The translations under genes and the position numbers were made by a program. DNA of 64,000 nt from Brachybacterium sp. EE-P12 (GTDB lineage Bacteria > Actinomycetota > Actinomycetes > Actinomycetales > Dermabacteraceae), in contig NZ_QXCP01000004.1 of the NCBI RefSeq assembly GCF_003711805.1, positions 310,001-374,000 of the forward strand, written 5' to 3'. How positions within the stretch are numbered: the stretch's first letter is position 1; each line of letters opens with the position of its first letter. The notes under the pieces are model-generated. The model saw only the letters and a program-made list of their open reading frames with translations. It was not told where the DNA came from and searched no databases. This document shows, piece by piece, positions 52,239 through 61,266 of the stretch.

Positions 52239-54194
52239 ATGACCCACCCGACCCCCGCGCTGCCCGAGACGCTCACCGCGCTGTTCGCCCGCGCCGACGA
52301 GCTCGCGGCCCAGCTGGACGCCCCGCTCTCCGCCGCGGCGGGCGTGCCGCGCCCCGAGCATCCGCGCCCCCAGCTGCAGCGCTCCGCCTGGCTGAACCTC
52401 AACGGCACCTGGCAATTCGAGATCGACCGCAGCGACACCGGGCGCGAGCGCGGGCTGCTGGACGCCGAGCTCGCCTCCACCATCACCGTCCCCTTCGCGC
52501 CCGAGACCGAGGCCTCCGGGATCGGCGATCGCGACTTCCTCGAGGCCGTCTGGTACCGCCGCACCGTCACGATCCCCGCCGACTGGGACGGCCTGCGCCC
52601 GATCCTGCGCTTCGAGGCCGTGGACCAGGACGCGACCGTGTGGGCGAACGGCGTCGAGGTCGCCCGCCATCGCGGCGGCTTCACCCCCTTCTCCGCGGAT
52701 CTCTCCCAGGTCCCGGGCGTCGGCGCCGGCAGCGAGGTCGCCGTCGTGGTCCGTGCCCGCGACCCGCACGACCAGCCCCAGGCCCGCGGCAAGCAGTCCA
52801 CCTGGTTCCGGCCCACCCATGCCAACTACCACCGCACCACCGGCATCTGGCAGACCGTGTGGCTCGAGGGCGTCCCCGCCGACGAGATCCGCTCGCTGCG
52901 CATCCTCCCCTCGCTCGCCTCCACCTCCTTCTCGATCGATGTGCCGCTCTCGCGCAGCACCCCCGGCACGAGCCTCGAGGTCATCGCCTCCGTTCCCGGC
53001 GGGGCGGAGGTGGCGCGCGCGAGCGTCCGCGCGGACCTCGACCTCGCCCCGCACCTCGAGCTCGCGATCCCCGCCGAGCACGTGCGGGTGTGGGGCCCCG
53101 GCGCGCCGGAGCTGTACGCGCTGCAGGTGCGACTGCTGGATGGGGACAGCGGCGTGCTCGACGAGGTCCGCTCCTATGCGGGGCTCCGCTCCACCTCGCT
53201 GAACGCCCACGAGTACCGCCTCAACGGCGAGAAGGTCTTCCAGCGCCTGGTCCTGGATCAGGGGTACTGGGAGGACACCTTCATGACCGCCCCGTCGGAC
53301 GACGCCTTCGCCGCCGACATCCGCCTCGCCCTGGAGGCGGGCTTCAACGGCGCCCGCCTGCACCAGAAGGTGTTCGAGCAGCGGATGCTGTTCTGGGCCG
53401 ACCTGCACGGCTATCTCACCTGGGGCGAGTTCGGGGACTGGGGCGTCTCGGGCCTGGGCCCGCTCGGCGACAACCAGCAGCCCACCGCCTCCTTCATCGG
53501 GCAGTGGGTCGAGGCGGTCGCCCGCGACATCAACCACCCCTCGATCATCGGCTGGTGCCCGCTGAACGAGACCCATCAGATCCTCCACGACCGCTACACC
53601 CAGCTCGACACCGTCACCCAGGCCATGTACGACGCGACCAAGCTCGCCGATCCCTCGCGGCCGGTCCTGGACGCCTCCGGCTACTCGCACCGGGTGCGAG
53701 GGGCCGACGTGTACGACTCGCACTCCTACGAGCAGGACCCGGAGCGCTTCCGTGCCGAGCAATCGGGTCTCGCAGAGGGCCGCCCCTTCGCGAACCGCCG
53801 CGATCTGGCCCCGGACGAGCACCCCTTCGCCGACGGCGAGTTCTCCCTGCCCTTCGCCGGCCAGCCCTACTTCGTCTCCGAGTACGGCGGGATCTGGTGG
53901 AACGCGCAGGAGGCGCGGGAGATCGCCGAGGCGGCGAAGGCCGGGAACAACGCCGCCGAGTCCTGGGGCTACGGCCAGCGGATCACCAGCGAGGAGGAGC
54001 TCTACGAGCGCTTCGAGGGGCTCACCCGCGTGCTGCTCGAGGACCCGCTGATGTTCGGCTACTGCTACACGCAGCTGACCGACGTGTTCCAGGAGAAGAA
54101 CGGCGTGGTCGACTTCGCCCGCGGCCGCAAGCTCGACCTCGCCCGGCTCCGCGCGATCCAGGAGCAGGCCGCGGCGTACGAGACCGAGGGCTGA
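52239..54194 (+). CDS. Glycoside hydrolase family 2 protein (beta-galactosidase/glucuronidase-like)
   Basis: A 651-residue enzyme: sugar-binding jelly-roll N-domain (SAWLNLNGTWQFEIDRSD, VWYRRTVTIP), an immunoglobulin-like middle, and a TIM barrel with acid/base E444 in WCPLNET and nucleophile E548 in YFVSEYGG. Shorter than LacZ and closer to the compact GH2 group. No signal peptide, so cytoplasmic; it likely hydrolyses beta-galactosides or glucuronides. ATG 52239 has AGGAG 8 nt upstream. Divergent from the helicase; no transporter genes are adjacent. Confidence 0.92.
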   Translation: MTHPTPALPETLTALFARADELAAQLDAPLSAAAGVPRPEHPRPQLQRSAWLNLNGTWQFEIDRSDTGRERGLLDAELASTITVPFAPETEASGIGDRDFLEAVWYRRTVTIPADWDGLRPILRFEAVDQDATVWANGVEVARHRGGFTPFSADLSQVPGVGAGSEVAVVVRARDPHDQPQARGKQSTWFRPTHANYHRTTGIWQTVWLEGVPADEIRSLRILPSLASTSFSIDVPLSRSTPGTSLEVIASVPGGAEVARASVRADLDLAPHLELAIPAEHVRVWGPGAPELYALQVRLLDGDSGVLDEVRSYAGLRSTSLNAHEYRLNGEKVFQRLVLDQGYWEDTFMTAPSDDAFAADIRLALEAGFNGARLHQKVFEQRMLFWADLHGYLTWGEFGDWGVSGLGPLGDNQQPTASFIGQWVEAVARDINHPSIIGWCPLNETHQILHDRYTQLDTVTQAMYDATKLADPSRPVLDASGYSHRVRGADVYDSHSYEQDPERFRAEQSGLAEGRPFANRRDLAPDEHPFADGEFSLPFAGQPYFVSEYGGIWWNAQEAREIAEAAKAGNNAAESWGYGQRITSEEELYERFEGLTRVLLEDPLMFGYCYTQLTDVFQEKNGVVDFARGRKLDLARLRAIQEQAAAYETEG

Positions 54195-54264
54195 TCCGCC
54201 CATCCCAGCACCGTCGCCCGGTTATTCCGTGGCGTCGGCGGCGGTGCCGCGTGACCATGGGCAC

Positions 54265-55026
54265 ATGATCGATCAGAGCCGCCTCTGGGACGCGCAGGCC
54301 GCCGCCGAGTACGACACGCCCGGCGAGGGCATGTTCGCCCCCGAGGTGCTGGGGCCGACGGTCGACCTGCTCGCCGAGCTTGCCGCGGGCGGTCCCGCTC
54401 TCGAGCTCGCGATCGGCACCGGCCGCGTCGCGATCCCGCTGCGCGAGGCGGGCGTGCCCGTCACCGGCATCGAGCTGTCGGAGCCGATGATCGCCCGGCT
54501 GCGGGAGAAGGCCGACGCGGCGTCGATCCCCGTCGTCGCCGGCGACATGGCCACGGCCGCGGCGGGGGAGGGATTCTCCCTCGTCTGCCTGGTGTTCAAC
54601 ACGATCTCGAACCTCCTGACGCAGGAGGAGCAGGTGGCCTGCTTCCGCAATGCCGCCCGCCATCTCGCCCCGGGAGGCTGCTTCGTGGTCGAGCTGTGGG
54701 TGCCGCAGCTGCGCTCCCTCGCCCCCGGTCACGGCGGCACGGTCGAGGTCTCCGAGCCCGGCTATCTCCTCGTGGACACCTATGACGTCCTCGCCCAGCA
54801 GGTGGTCTCCCACCACCTGCGCTTCGACCCCGCCGTCGACGGGGCGCGCGGCGCGCGTCTGGGCCGCACCCCGCACCGCTACATCTGGCCCTCCGAGCTC
54901 GACCTCATGGCGCAGCTGGCAGGATTCACCAGGGAGTCCCGCTGGGCGGGCTGGGACCGCAGCGAGTTCACCGCCGACTCCCGCAGCCATGTCACCGTCT
55001 ACCGCCTGACCGGAGGAACCCCGTGA
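54265..55026 (+). CDS. Class I SAM-dependent methyltransferase
   Basis: A 253-residue Rossmann-type methyltransferase with motif I LELAIGTGRVAIPL near residue 48, acidic motif II VTGIELSEPMI, and LVCLVFNTISNLLT further on. The substrate is not predictable. I start at ATG 54265, where a GACCAT box 6 nt upstream allows a leaderless reading; a GTG at 54229 is in frame but less likely. Its stop overlaps the GNAT start (GTGA), so both are one transcript. Confidence 0.82.
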   Translation: MIDQSRLWDAQAAAEYDTPGEGMFAPEVLGPTVDLLAELAAGGPALELAIGTGRVAIPLREAGVPVTGIELSEPMIARLREKADAASIPVVAGDMATAAAGEGFSLVCLVFNTISNLLTQEEQVACFRNAARHLAPGGCFVVELWVPQLRSLAPGHGGTVEVSEPGYLLVDTYDVLAQQVVSHHLRFDPAVDGARGARLGRTPHRYIWPSELDLMAQLAGFTRESRWAGWDRSEFTADSRSHVTVYRLTGGTP

Positions 55027-56015
55027 GCGACACCTCGACCCCGCCGATCTCCCTGCGACGGGACGCGCTCACCCTCGAGGACGTCCCCGCCCTCGCCGCA
55101 CTGCTGAACGCCGTGGACGCGCACGAGCAGCTCGGCGAGCCCGCCGAGGAGCCGAGCATCCGCGAATGGCTGCAGATGCCGCGCCTCGACCTGGCGGTCG
55201 ACACCGTCGCGGTGTGGGCGGGGGAGGAGCTGATCGGCGTCGGCCTGGTCACCGTCTCGCCGCATCCCGACCGCGACGGCCGCGCCCGCGTCCAGCTCAG
55301 CGGCGCCGTGCACCCGGCGCACCGTCGCCAGGGGCTGGGCACCTCGATCCTCGCCCAGCTCGAGGAGCGGGGACGGGAGCTCACCGCGCAGCGGCATCCC
55401 GGGCTGCCCGCGGTGCTGCGCACGGGCGGCGGCCGCGACCCCGAGCCGGGCGCCGGCCCGGGCGGCGCGGACGTGCGTCCGGTGCTCGAGCAACGCGGCT
55501 ACCGCCGGGTGCGCTCCTGGCTCGAGATGGAGCGGGAGCTGCCCGGCGAGGCGCTGCGCGTGCCCGTCCCGGACGGCGCCGAGCTGGTCACGCCCGGCCC
55601 TGAGCGGAGCGAGGCGGTGCGCGTCGCCCACATCGCAGCCTTCGCCGACCACTGGGGCTCCGCCCCGATCGACGCGGACACCTGGCAGCTGTGGGTCACC
55701 TCCCACACCTCCCGGCCCGAGCACTCCACGATCGCGCTCGCCGAGGACGGCACCGTGCTCGCCTACGCCATCACCTCCGAGGACCGCCCCGGCGTGCTGC
55801 ACATCGCGCTGGTCGGCACCCGTCCCGAGGCGCGCGGCCGGGGACTCGCCCGCGCGGTGCTGGCCCGCACCCTCGCCTCCGCGGCGCAGGCCGGCTTCTC
55901 CGGCGCCGCCCTCGAGGTCGACGCCGAGTCCCTCACCGGCGCGACCCGGCTGTACGAGGCCGTCGGCTTCCACCGCGCCCACGTGTACGCGACCTATGAG
56001 AAGCCCGTGGAGTGA
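55023..56015 (+). CDS. Tandem GNAT family N-acetyltransferase
   Basis: A 330-residue protein with two acetyltransferase domains. Domain 1 (residues 10-150) has HRRQGLGTSILAQL; domain 2 (180-330) has ARGRGLARAVLARTL and ends LYEAVGFHRAHVYATYEK. The tandem layout and the final GFHRAHVY resemble MshD-like mycothiol synthases and related antibiotic-modifying enzymes, though the acceptor is unknown. It begins with GTG overlapping the methyltransferase stop (GTGA), so the two are coupled. A Gly/Pro-rich loop near residue 135 is disordered. Confidence 0.85.
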   Translation: MSDTSTPPISLRRDALTLEDVPALAALLNAVDAHEQLGEPAEEPSIREWLQMPRLDLAVDTVAVWAGEELIGVGLVTVSPHPDRDGRARVQLSGAVHPAHRRQGLGTSILAQLEERGRELTAQRHPGLPAVLRTGGGRDPEPGAGPGGADVRPVLEQRGYRRVRSWLEMERELPGEALRVPVPDGAELVTPGPERSEAVRVAHIAAFADHWGSAPIDADTWQLWVTSHTSRPEHSTIALAEDGTVLAYAITSEDRPGVLHIALVGTRPEARGRGLARAVLARTLASAAQAGFSGAALEVDAESLTGATRLYEAVGFHRAHVYATYEKPVE

Positions 56016-56051
56016 GCCGCCACCTCCCCGCCTCGTCCTCGCACGGCGCTC

Positions 56052-56081
56052 TTGACGTCTGCCGCACCTACTGTACATAGT
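56052..56081 (+). promoter_or_regulatory. Promoter of the GntR-ABC operon
   Basis: TTGACG -35 (56052-56057) with CATAGT -10 (56076-56081, 18-nt spacer) or TACATA (56074-56079, 16 nt). The -10 lies inside the left arm of the palindrome 56062-56102, so the regulator would occlude its own promoter. Confidence 0.6.
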
Positions 56082-56102
56082 GTCTATGCACAGTAGGTGC
56101 GG
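56062..56102 (+). promoter_or_regulatory. 19-bp palindromic operator of the YtrA-type regulator
   Basis: Arms 56062-56080 and 56084-56102 match at 18 of 19 positions around a TGT spacer; the core reads TACATAGTGTCTATGCA. It covers the -10 and start site of the GntR gene 40 nt downstream. Such symmetric sites next to a GntR/YtrA gene are typical autorepression operators. Confidence 0.75.
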
Positions 56103-56144
56103 TCGTCGTCGACGGCCGTCGGATCCGGGGGAGGGGTGACGCGG

Positions 56145-56519
56145 ATGCACATCCCGCTCGACCCTTCCGCACCCGAACCGATCTACGAGCAGATCCGCGC
56201 GCATCTGGCCGAGGCGATCCTTCGAGGCGATCTCGACCCCGGGCAGGCCCTTCCCTCGATCCGCGTCCTCGCTCGCGACCTGCGGGTCAGCGTCATCACC
56301 ACCACCCGCGCCTACAACGAGCTGGTGGCCGACGGCCTGGTGGACTCCGTGCGCGGCAAGGGGGTCTTCGTCCGGGCCCAGGAGCCCGAGGAGATCCGCG
56401 CCCGGGCGCTCGAGCGCATCGACGAGGCGCTCGCCGAGGCCGCCCGGACGGCGCGGACCGCCGGCATCGGGGCCGAGGAGCTGCACACCCGCCTCACCCG
56501 CGCCCTGGAGGAGGACTGA
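56145..56519 (+). CDS. GntR family (YtrA-type) transcriptional regulator
   Basis: A 124-residue regulator with an N-terminal winged helix (PEPIYEQIRAHLAEAILRGD, LPSIRVLARDLRVSVITTTRAY) and a short helical C-terminal extension, as in the YtrA subfamily that controls neighbouring ABC transporters. ATG 56145 is chosen; a GTG three codons earlier is possible. A GGGGGAGGGG tract lies just upstream. First gene of a three-gene operon with an ATPase and a membrane protein, joined by TGATG and ATGA overlaps. It probably represses itself through the palindrome. Confidence 0.9.
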   Translation: MHIPLDPSAPEPIYEQIRAHLAEAILRGDLDPGQALPSIRVLARDLRVSVITTTRAYNELVADGLVDSVRGKGVFVRAQEPEEIRARALERIDEALAEAARTARTAGIGAEELHTRLTRALEED

Positions 56520-57562
56520 TGAGCACGACACCCCCGCACCCGTCCGAGCATGAGGACGCCACCGGGACGCGCCTCGCCCCGGAGCCGCCTGCCGCCGTGC
56601 ATGCCCGGGACCTGACCGTGGAGCTGCCCTCGCGGGACCGCCCCCACGCCGCTCCGCTCCGCGCCGTGCAGGAGCTCGATCTCACCGTTCCCGCAGGCCA
56701 GGTCACGGCGCTCGTCGGCGCCAACGGCGCAGGCAAGACCACCACGCTGCGCACGATCCTCGGAGCCCTGCCCTTCTCGGCGGGGCGGCTCGAAGTGCTC
56801 GGCACCGCGATGGGGCCGGCACGGGTCGCCGTGCCGCAGGGCGTCGCCGTCGTCCCCGACACCCCCGCCTATCCGGAGCGCTGGACGGCGCGCAAGGTCG
56901 CCCGGGCGTACGCCGCCGCGGGACCCTTAGACCTCGCGCGCTTCGAGGCCCGGTCGACGGCGCGCCGGGTGCCCCTGGACCGGCCTGTCAGCTCCCTCTC
57001 CCGCGGGCAGCTCACCCAGATCGCGGTCGCCGCGGCGCTCGCCCGCGACCCGCGGCTCCTGCTCCTGGACGAGCCCTTCGCGCGACTGGACCCGCTGGCC
57101 CGCACCGACCTCGTCGACGAGCTGCGCGAGATGATGACCCGCGGGGACCGCACGATCCTGCTGTCGACCCACGACCTCGAGGGCATGGACCGCTTCGTCG
57201 ACCATCTCGTGGTGATCGCCGACGGCCGCGCGGTGCTCGAAGGGGAGGTCGAGATGCTCTGCGAGGAGTTCCTCCTGCTCGAGCAGCCCTCGGACCGTGC
57301 CCCGGGGAGCGACCCCGGCTCGCCGCTGATCGGCCCGGCCACCACGGGCGGCACCACCCGCGGTCTCGTCGCGGTCGACGACGCCGCCGGGCTGATGCCC
57401 GAGGTCTCGCTCCGCCGACCGACGATGAGCGAGCTCGTCACCCACTGCCTGCGCGCCGCCGGCACGCCCCCGGCGCCCGGCGCGGCCCCTGCATCCGGCG
57501 CGCACCCTGCCCCCGACACGACGCCCGCTCCCGCCACGACCTCGAGGAGGGAGGAGTCATGA
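56519..57562 (+). CDS. ABC transporter ATP-binding protein
   Basis: A 347-residue ATPase: Walker A GANGAGKTT, signature LSRGQ (LTQIAVAAALA) and Walker B LLLLDEPF, with the D-loop in ARLDP and H-loop in STHDLEG. The C-terminal third beyond residue 240 is Pro/Ala/Gly-rich and disordered. As in YtrB-type systems it may serve antibiotic or cell-envelope stress export. It overlaps the GntR stop by one base (TGATG) and the membrane gene by ATGA. Confidence 0.9.
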   Translation: MSTTPPHPSEHEDATGTRLAPEPPAAVHARDLTVELPSRDRPHAAPLRAVQELDLTVPAGQVTALVGANGAGKTTTLRTILGALPFSAGRLEVLGTAMGPARVAVPQGVAVVPDTPAYPERWTARKVARAYAAAGPLDLARFEARSTARRVPLDRPVSSLSRGQLTQIAVAAALARDPRLLLLDEPFARLDPLARTDLVDELREMMTRGDRTILLSTHDLEGMDRFVDHLVVIADGRAVLEGEVEMLCEEFLLLEQPSDRAPGSDPGSPLIGPATTGGTTRGLVAVDDAAGLMPEVSLRRPTMSELVTHCLRAAGTPPAPGAAPASGAHPAPDTTPAPATTSRREES

Positions 57563-58281
57563 TCCCGATCCGGCAGGCGATGCTCATGGAGCTGCGACTG
57601 AACAACGGCCGCTTCGGCACTGCCATCGTGCTGTGCGTGCTGTGCCTGGTCCTCGCGGCGACCGTCACCGACGCCCTGGTGGCCGTGCTGCCGATCTGGG
57701 CGGCGCTGGCCTGGTACCGCTATGGCCGGGCGGACACCGCCTCGCGTGCGGAGCTGAGAGCGAGCCTCGGCCTCTCCCGCGCGGACCGGGTGCGGGGGCG
57801 TGTCGCACTGATCGGTCTCGAGACGCTGCTGCTCCTGCTCACCTCGGCTCTCGCCCCGTTCGCCGTCACCGCGACCGGGCGCGCGACCTCCGTGGAGCCC
57901 GGGCCCACCTTCACGGTCCAGGGGCCGCCCGGTCTCCCGCAGGCGGCGCTGGTGCTGGTCGGCCTGGCCATGTCCGCTCTCGTGCTGGTGATCACCGCGA
58001 TCGTCGTCGGTGGTGACTGCCTCACCCATCGCCCTGCCCGGTCGATGGCGGTGCTGAGCATCGTCGTCTACCTCGGCGCCGGCATGATCTGCTCCGCGGC
58101 CATCAGGATGCCGCTGGTGGCCCTCGGCCTGGGGGATGTGTCCCTCGGCTGGTATCTCCTGGCCGGGGCCGGGGCGGTGGTGCTCCTCGCCGCGGCCCTG
58201 CTGGTGCTGCGCCGACGGGTCCGCAGGTGGATCCGCGATCTCGACTCGGGGGCCGCCGCCCGGGCGCTCGCCGCCGTGTGA
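57559..58281 (+). CDS. Membrane permease of the GntR-ABC operon
   Basis: A 240-residue hydrophobic protein with about six helices (FGTAIVLCVLCLVLAATV, VLPIWAALAWYRYG and further), Arg-rich cytoplasmic loops and an Arg-rich C-terminus. It has no family motif I recognise; position after a YtrA-type regulator and ATPase shows it is the transmembrane partner. ATG 57559 overlaps the ATPase stop (ATGA), with GGAGGGAGG upstream. Substrate unknown. Confidence 0.82.
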   Translation: MIPIRQAMLMELRLNNGRFGTAIVLCVLCLVLAATVTDALVAVLPIWAALAWYRYGRADTASRAELRASLGLSRADRVRGRVALIGLETLLLLLTSALAPFAVTATGRATSVEPGPTFTVQGPPGLPQAALVLVGLAMSALVLVITAIVVGGDCLTHRPARSMAVLSIVVYLGAGMICSAAIRMPLVALGLGDVSLGWYLLAGAGAVVLLAAALLVLRRRVRRWIRDLDSGAAARALAAV

Positions 58282-58400
58282 GCCCCGACGGGGTGCGAGT
58301 CGCGGCCGGCCGGTGCGGTGCCGTCTCCGGTGAGCATCGGGCCACACCCGCCCGGCCGACGGGGACGGGAGCGCCGGGAGGCTGTGGAACGATTGCGCCC

Positions 58401-59408
58401 ATGACGATCACCGCTGCGGCCGACGGCTCCGCCCTCGGCAATCCCGGACCCGCCGGCTGGGCCTGGTACATCGACGAGGACACCTGGCGCGCGGGCGGCT
58501 GGCCCCACGGCACCAACAACATGGGCGAGCTGAAGGCCGTCCTGGACCTCCTCGAGGCGACCGCCGTCGATGCCGATCAGCACCTGCACATCCTGTGCGA
58601 CAGCCAGTACGTCATCAACTCGGTGACCAAGTGGATGCCGGGCTGGAAACGCAAGGGCTGGCGGAAGAAGGACGGCAAGCCCGTCATGAACGTCGAGCTG
58701 CTGAAGGACATCGACCGGGCGCTCGCCGGACGCAGCGTCGAGTTCGAATGGGTCAAGGGCCACGCGGGGCACGCGATGAACGAGGCGGCCGACCGGCGCG
58801 CCAACGCCGCCGCGACCGCCTTCTCGAAGAAGCAGGATCCGCAGGTCGGACCTGGATACCGGGGGAGTGGGGCACCGCCCGGCACCATCACTCCGTCGTC
58901 CGGCACCGCCGCCCCGTCGGCCGCTCGCCCCGCCGCGGACTCTCCCGCGCCGCAGGCCGAGCCCGCCGAGGCGGACCTGTTCAGCCTCTTCGACCAGCCC
59001 GCCGCGCCGTCCTGCTCGACCGCGGCCGAGGACACGATGCTGGTGGCCGACGCCCCCGGCACGAGCGACTTCGAGCAGGTCATCACCCGCGAGCAGGCGC
59101 TGCTGAGCGATGCGCTGCGCGCCGATGCGCCGAGCGCGGCCGAGCTGCTCCACCCCGCCTTCACCGAGATCGGTGCGAGCGGGACCGCCTACGACCGCGA
59201 GCAGATCCTTGCCACCCTCGCCCCGCTGGAGGACGTCCACGCCGAGGAGTTCGTCGCCGACGAGATCGCCCCCGGCGTGATCCTGCTGCGCTACGACACC
59301 ACCGGCCCCGAGGGCACCGCCCGCCGCAGCTCCCTGTGGGTGCGGGAGAAGGGCCGCTGGCTGCTGCGCCACCACCAGGGCACCCCGGAGGGCAGCCGGC
59401 CGCGGTGA
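58401..59408 (+). CDS. RNase HI fused to a SnoaL-like (DUF4440) domain
   Basis: A 335-residue fusion. Residues 1-145 are a type 1 RNase H with catalytic D8, E43, D67 and D131 (WVKGHAGHAMNEAADRRA holds the last) that removes RNA from RNA/DNA hybrids. Residues 150-215 are a Pro/Ala linker, and 221-335 form an NTF2-like DUF4440 domain (ITREQALLSDALR ... GRWLLRHHQGTP). Both parts share one frame without interruption. An AACGAT box 7 nt before ATG suggests a leaderless start. The stop overlaps the DUF418 gene. Confidence 0.88.
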   Translation: MTITAAADGSALGNPGPAGWAWYIDEDTWRAGGWPHGTNNMGELKAVLDLLEATAVDADQHLHILCDSQYVINSVTKWMPGWKRKGWRKKDGKPVMNVELLKDIDRALAGRSVEFEWVKGHAGHAMNEAADRRANAAATAFSKKQDPQVGPGYRGSGAPPGTITPSSGTAAPSAARPAADSPAPQAEPAEADLFSLFDQPAAPSCSTAAEDTMLVADAPGTSDFEQVITREQALLSDALRADAPSAAELLHPAFTEIGASGTAYDREQILATLAPLEDVHAEEFVADEIAPGVILLRYDTTGPEGTARRSSLWVREKGRWLLRHHQGTPEGSRPR

Positions 59409-60667
59409 CGACCTCCGTCCCGCTCGCCCAGCGCGCAGGCGGGCCCGACCTCGCCCGCGGCCTCGCCCTGCTCGGCATCGCGCTCGCGAACCTCGTCGGC
59501 TGGCTCCACGGCTCCGCCTGGACCGTGCTGCTGAAGCAGGCCGACGCGGGCCCCGCCGACCGCGCCGTGGACGTGCTGCTGGCCCTTCTCGTCGACAACC
59601 GCGGCTTCCCGCTGTTCGCCCTGCTGTTCGGCTACGGGATCGGGATCCTCCGCCGCCGCTCCCTCGCCCGCGGGGAGCGCAGCGGACGCTTCCTGCGCCG
59701 CATGCTGCGCCGGCATCTCGTGCTCCTGGCGATCGGCCTCGCCCACGCGATCCTCCTGTTCAGCGGCGACATCCTGGTGCCCTACGCGATCATCGGGATG
59801 CTCTGCGCGGTGCTCGTGACCCGGCACCGGCTGCTCCTGGCCGCCGCCGCGCTGGTGACGCTGCCGGTGCTCGGCGTGTGGGGATGGGGCGACGGCACGA
59901 TCGGGCTCGGCCAGGGCACCGGCTACGCCGCGGCCTCCGCCCCGGACTATCGCGCCGGCATCGGGATCCGCGCTCCGGACGCGCTGCGCGCCATGCTGCT
60001 CGCCCCGATCGAGGAGCTCGGCCTGCTCGCCCCGATGGCGCTCGGCGCGCTCATGGCCCGCTCCCGCCTGCTCGAGGACGTCCCCGCACACCGGCGCCGG
60101 CTCGCCCAGCTCACCCGCTGGGGCCTGGGCGCCGGTCTGCTCGGCGCGATGCCGCTGACGACCGTGCTCGTCCTGGACCCCGCGCACGCCCACCTCGACT
60201 CCGAGCTCCTGCTCGGCATCCTCGGGGTGCTGCACCAGATCAGCGGCCTCGCCGGGGGCATCGGCCTCGCCGCCGCCGCGGCGCTGATCGCCGAGCGGTG
60301 GCGCCCCCGCCCTGTGCTCGCCGCCGCTCGCTCTGTGCCCGCCGCCCGCGCCCTTCGCGTCGGCGTGGTCGTCCGCGCCGTCGAGGCACTCGGCGCCGTC
60401 TCCCTCAGCGCCTATCTCGCGCAGTCGCTGCTGTGCCTGGCGCTGTTCCCGCCCTACACCCTGGACCTCGGGGCCCGGCTCGGCAGCTCCGGCGCCGCGG
60501 TGCTGGTGTTCGCCGGATGGCTCGTGATGCTCCCGCTCGCGGATCTGCTGCGGCGTCACGGCCGGCGCGGCCCGATGGAGCAGGCGCTGCGCCTCCTGGC
60601 AGGATCGGGTGCGCACCGATCCGCCCGAGACCCGCGATCCGCCCGAGCCCGCGGAGGAGCCCGATGA
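59405..60667 (+). CDS. DUF418 family membrane protein
   Basis: A 420-residue multi-pass protein with about ten hydrophobic segments. RGLALLGIALANLVGW near the N-terminus and the C-terminal LGAVSLSAYLAQSLLC with RRHGRRGPMEQALR match DUF418, a family of unknown transport or envelope role. GTG 59405 overlaps the RNase HI stop (GTGA), and its own stop overlaps the DUF4031 start (ATGA), so the three genes are translationally coupled. Function unknown. Confidence 0.82.
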   Translation: MTTSVPLAQRAGGPDLARGLALLGIALANLVGWLHGSAWTVLLKQADAGPADRAVDVLLALLVDNRGFPLFALLFGYGIGILRRRSLARGERSGRFLRRMLRRHLVLLAIGLAHAILLFSGDILVPYAIIGMLCAVLVTRHRLLLAAAALVTLPVLGVWGWGDGTIGLGQGTGYAAASAPDYRAGIGIRAPDALRAMLLAPIEELGLLAPMALGALMARSRLLEDVPAHRRRLAQLTRWGLGAGLLGAMPLTTVLVLDPAHAHLDSELLLGILGVLHQISGLAGGIGLAAAAALIAERWRPRPVLAAARSVPAARALRVGVVVRAVEALGAVSLSAYLAQSLLCLALFPPYTLDLGARLGSSGAAVLVFAGWLVMLPLADLLRRHGRRGPMEQALRLLAGSGAHRSARDPRSARARGGAR

Positions 60668-61218
60668 CCGTCTTCGCCGACACCCCGCGCTGGCCCCGTC
60701 ACGGCACCCTGTGGGGGCACCTGATCTCCGATGCGTCCCTCGCCGAGCTGCACGAGGCCGCGTCTCGCGCCGGCCTGCCGCCCCGGGCCTTCGACCTGGA
60801 CCATTACGACTGGCCCGCCGCGTCCCGACCCGGGCTGGAGGCCGCCGGAGTGCGCTTCGTCGGCGACCGCGAGCTGACGCGGATCCTGCTGCGCTCCGGC
60901 CTGCGGGTGAAGCTCTCCGAGCGCCCCGCCGCCCGGGCCCGGCGCAGCGCCGAGCACGCCGCCGAGCTCGGACTCTCCCCGGTCCCGCGCGACCTGATCG
61001 TCGGCCCCCTCGGCCATGTCGACCCCCTGCCCGCGGAGCCGGGAGCCTTCCGACTCACCCGCGAGGACCCCGCGCAGCCGGCACGCATCGAGGCCCACGA
61101 CGCTGCGGGCCGACGGGCCGCAGGCAGGCTGCTCGAGCAGCTCGACCGCCTCGCCCGCGCCGCCGGCGCAGAGGGGTTCACCGGCCAGGTGATGGACGGT
61201 CCCGCCCCGAGCCGCTGA
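60664..61218 (+). CDS. DUF4031 domain protein
   Basis: A 184-residue soluble protein. The first 85 residues (DTPRWPRHGTLWGHLISDAS, RAFDLDHYDWPA) match DUF4031, a small uncharacterised domain frequent in actinobacteria, and the rest is Arg/Ala-rich and helical. Overlaps the DUF418 stop by 4 nt (ATGA) and ends a coupled three-gene set that converges on the kinase gene. No catalytic residue stands out. Function unknown. Confidence 0.8.
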   Translation: MTVFADTPRWPRHGTLWGHLISDASLAELHEAASRAGLPPRAFDLDHYDWPAASRPGLEAAGVRFVGDRELTRILLRSGLRVKLSERPAARARRSAEHAAELGLSPVPRDLIVGPLGHVDPLPAEPGAFRLTREDPAQPARIEAHDAAGRRAAGRLLEQLDRLARAAGAEGFTGQVMDGPAPSR

Positions 61219-61266
61219 GCGACCGCCCGGCCTCGCTGCGCCCTCGCACGGCCCGGCGCCCCGGGA

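Noticed and set aside
56041..56102. Palindrome before the GntR gene considered as a terminator of the GNAT gene
   Set aside because: It overlaps a good -35/-10 pair and has a 3-nt centre too small for a stable RNA loop; operator fits better.
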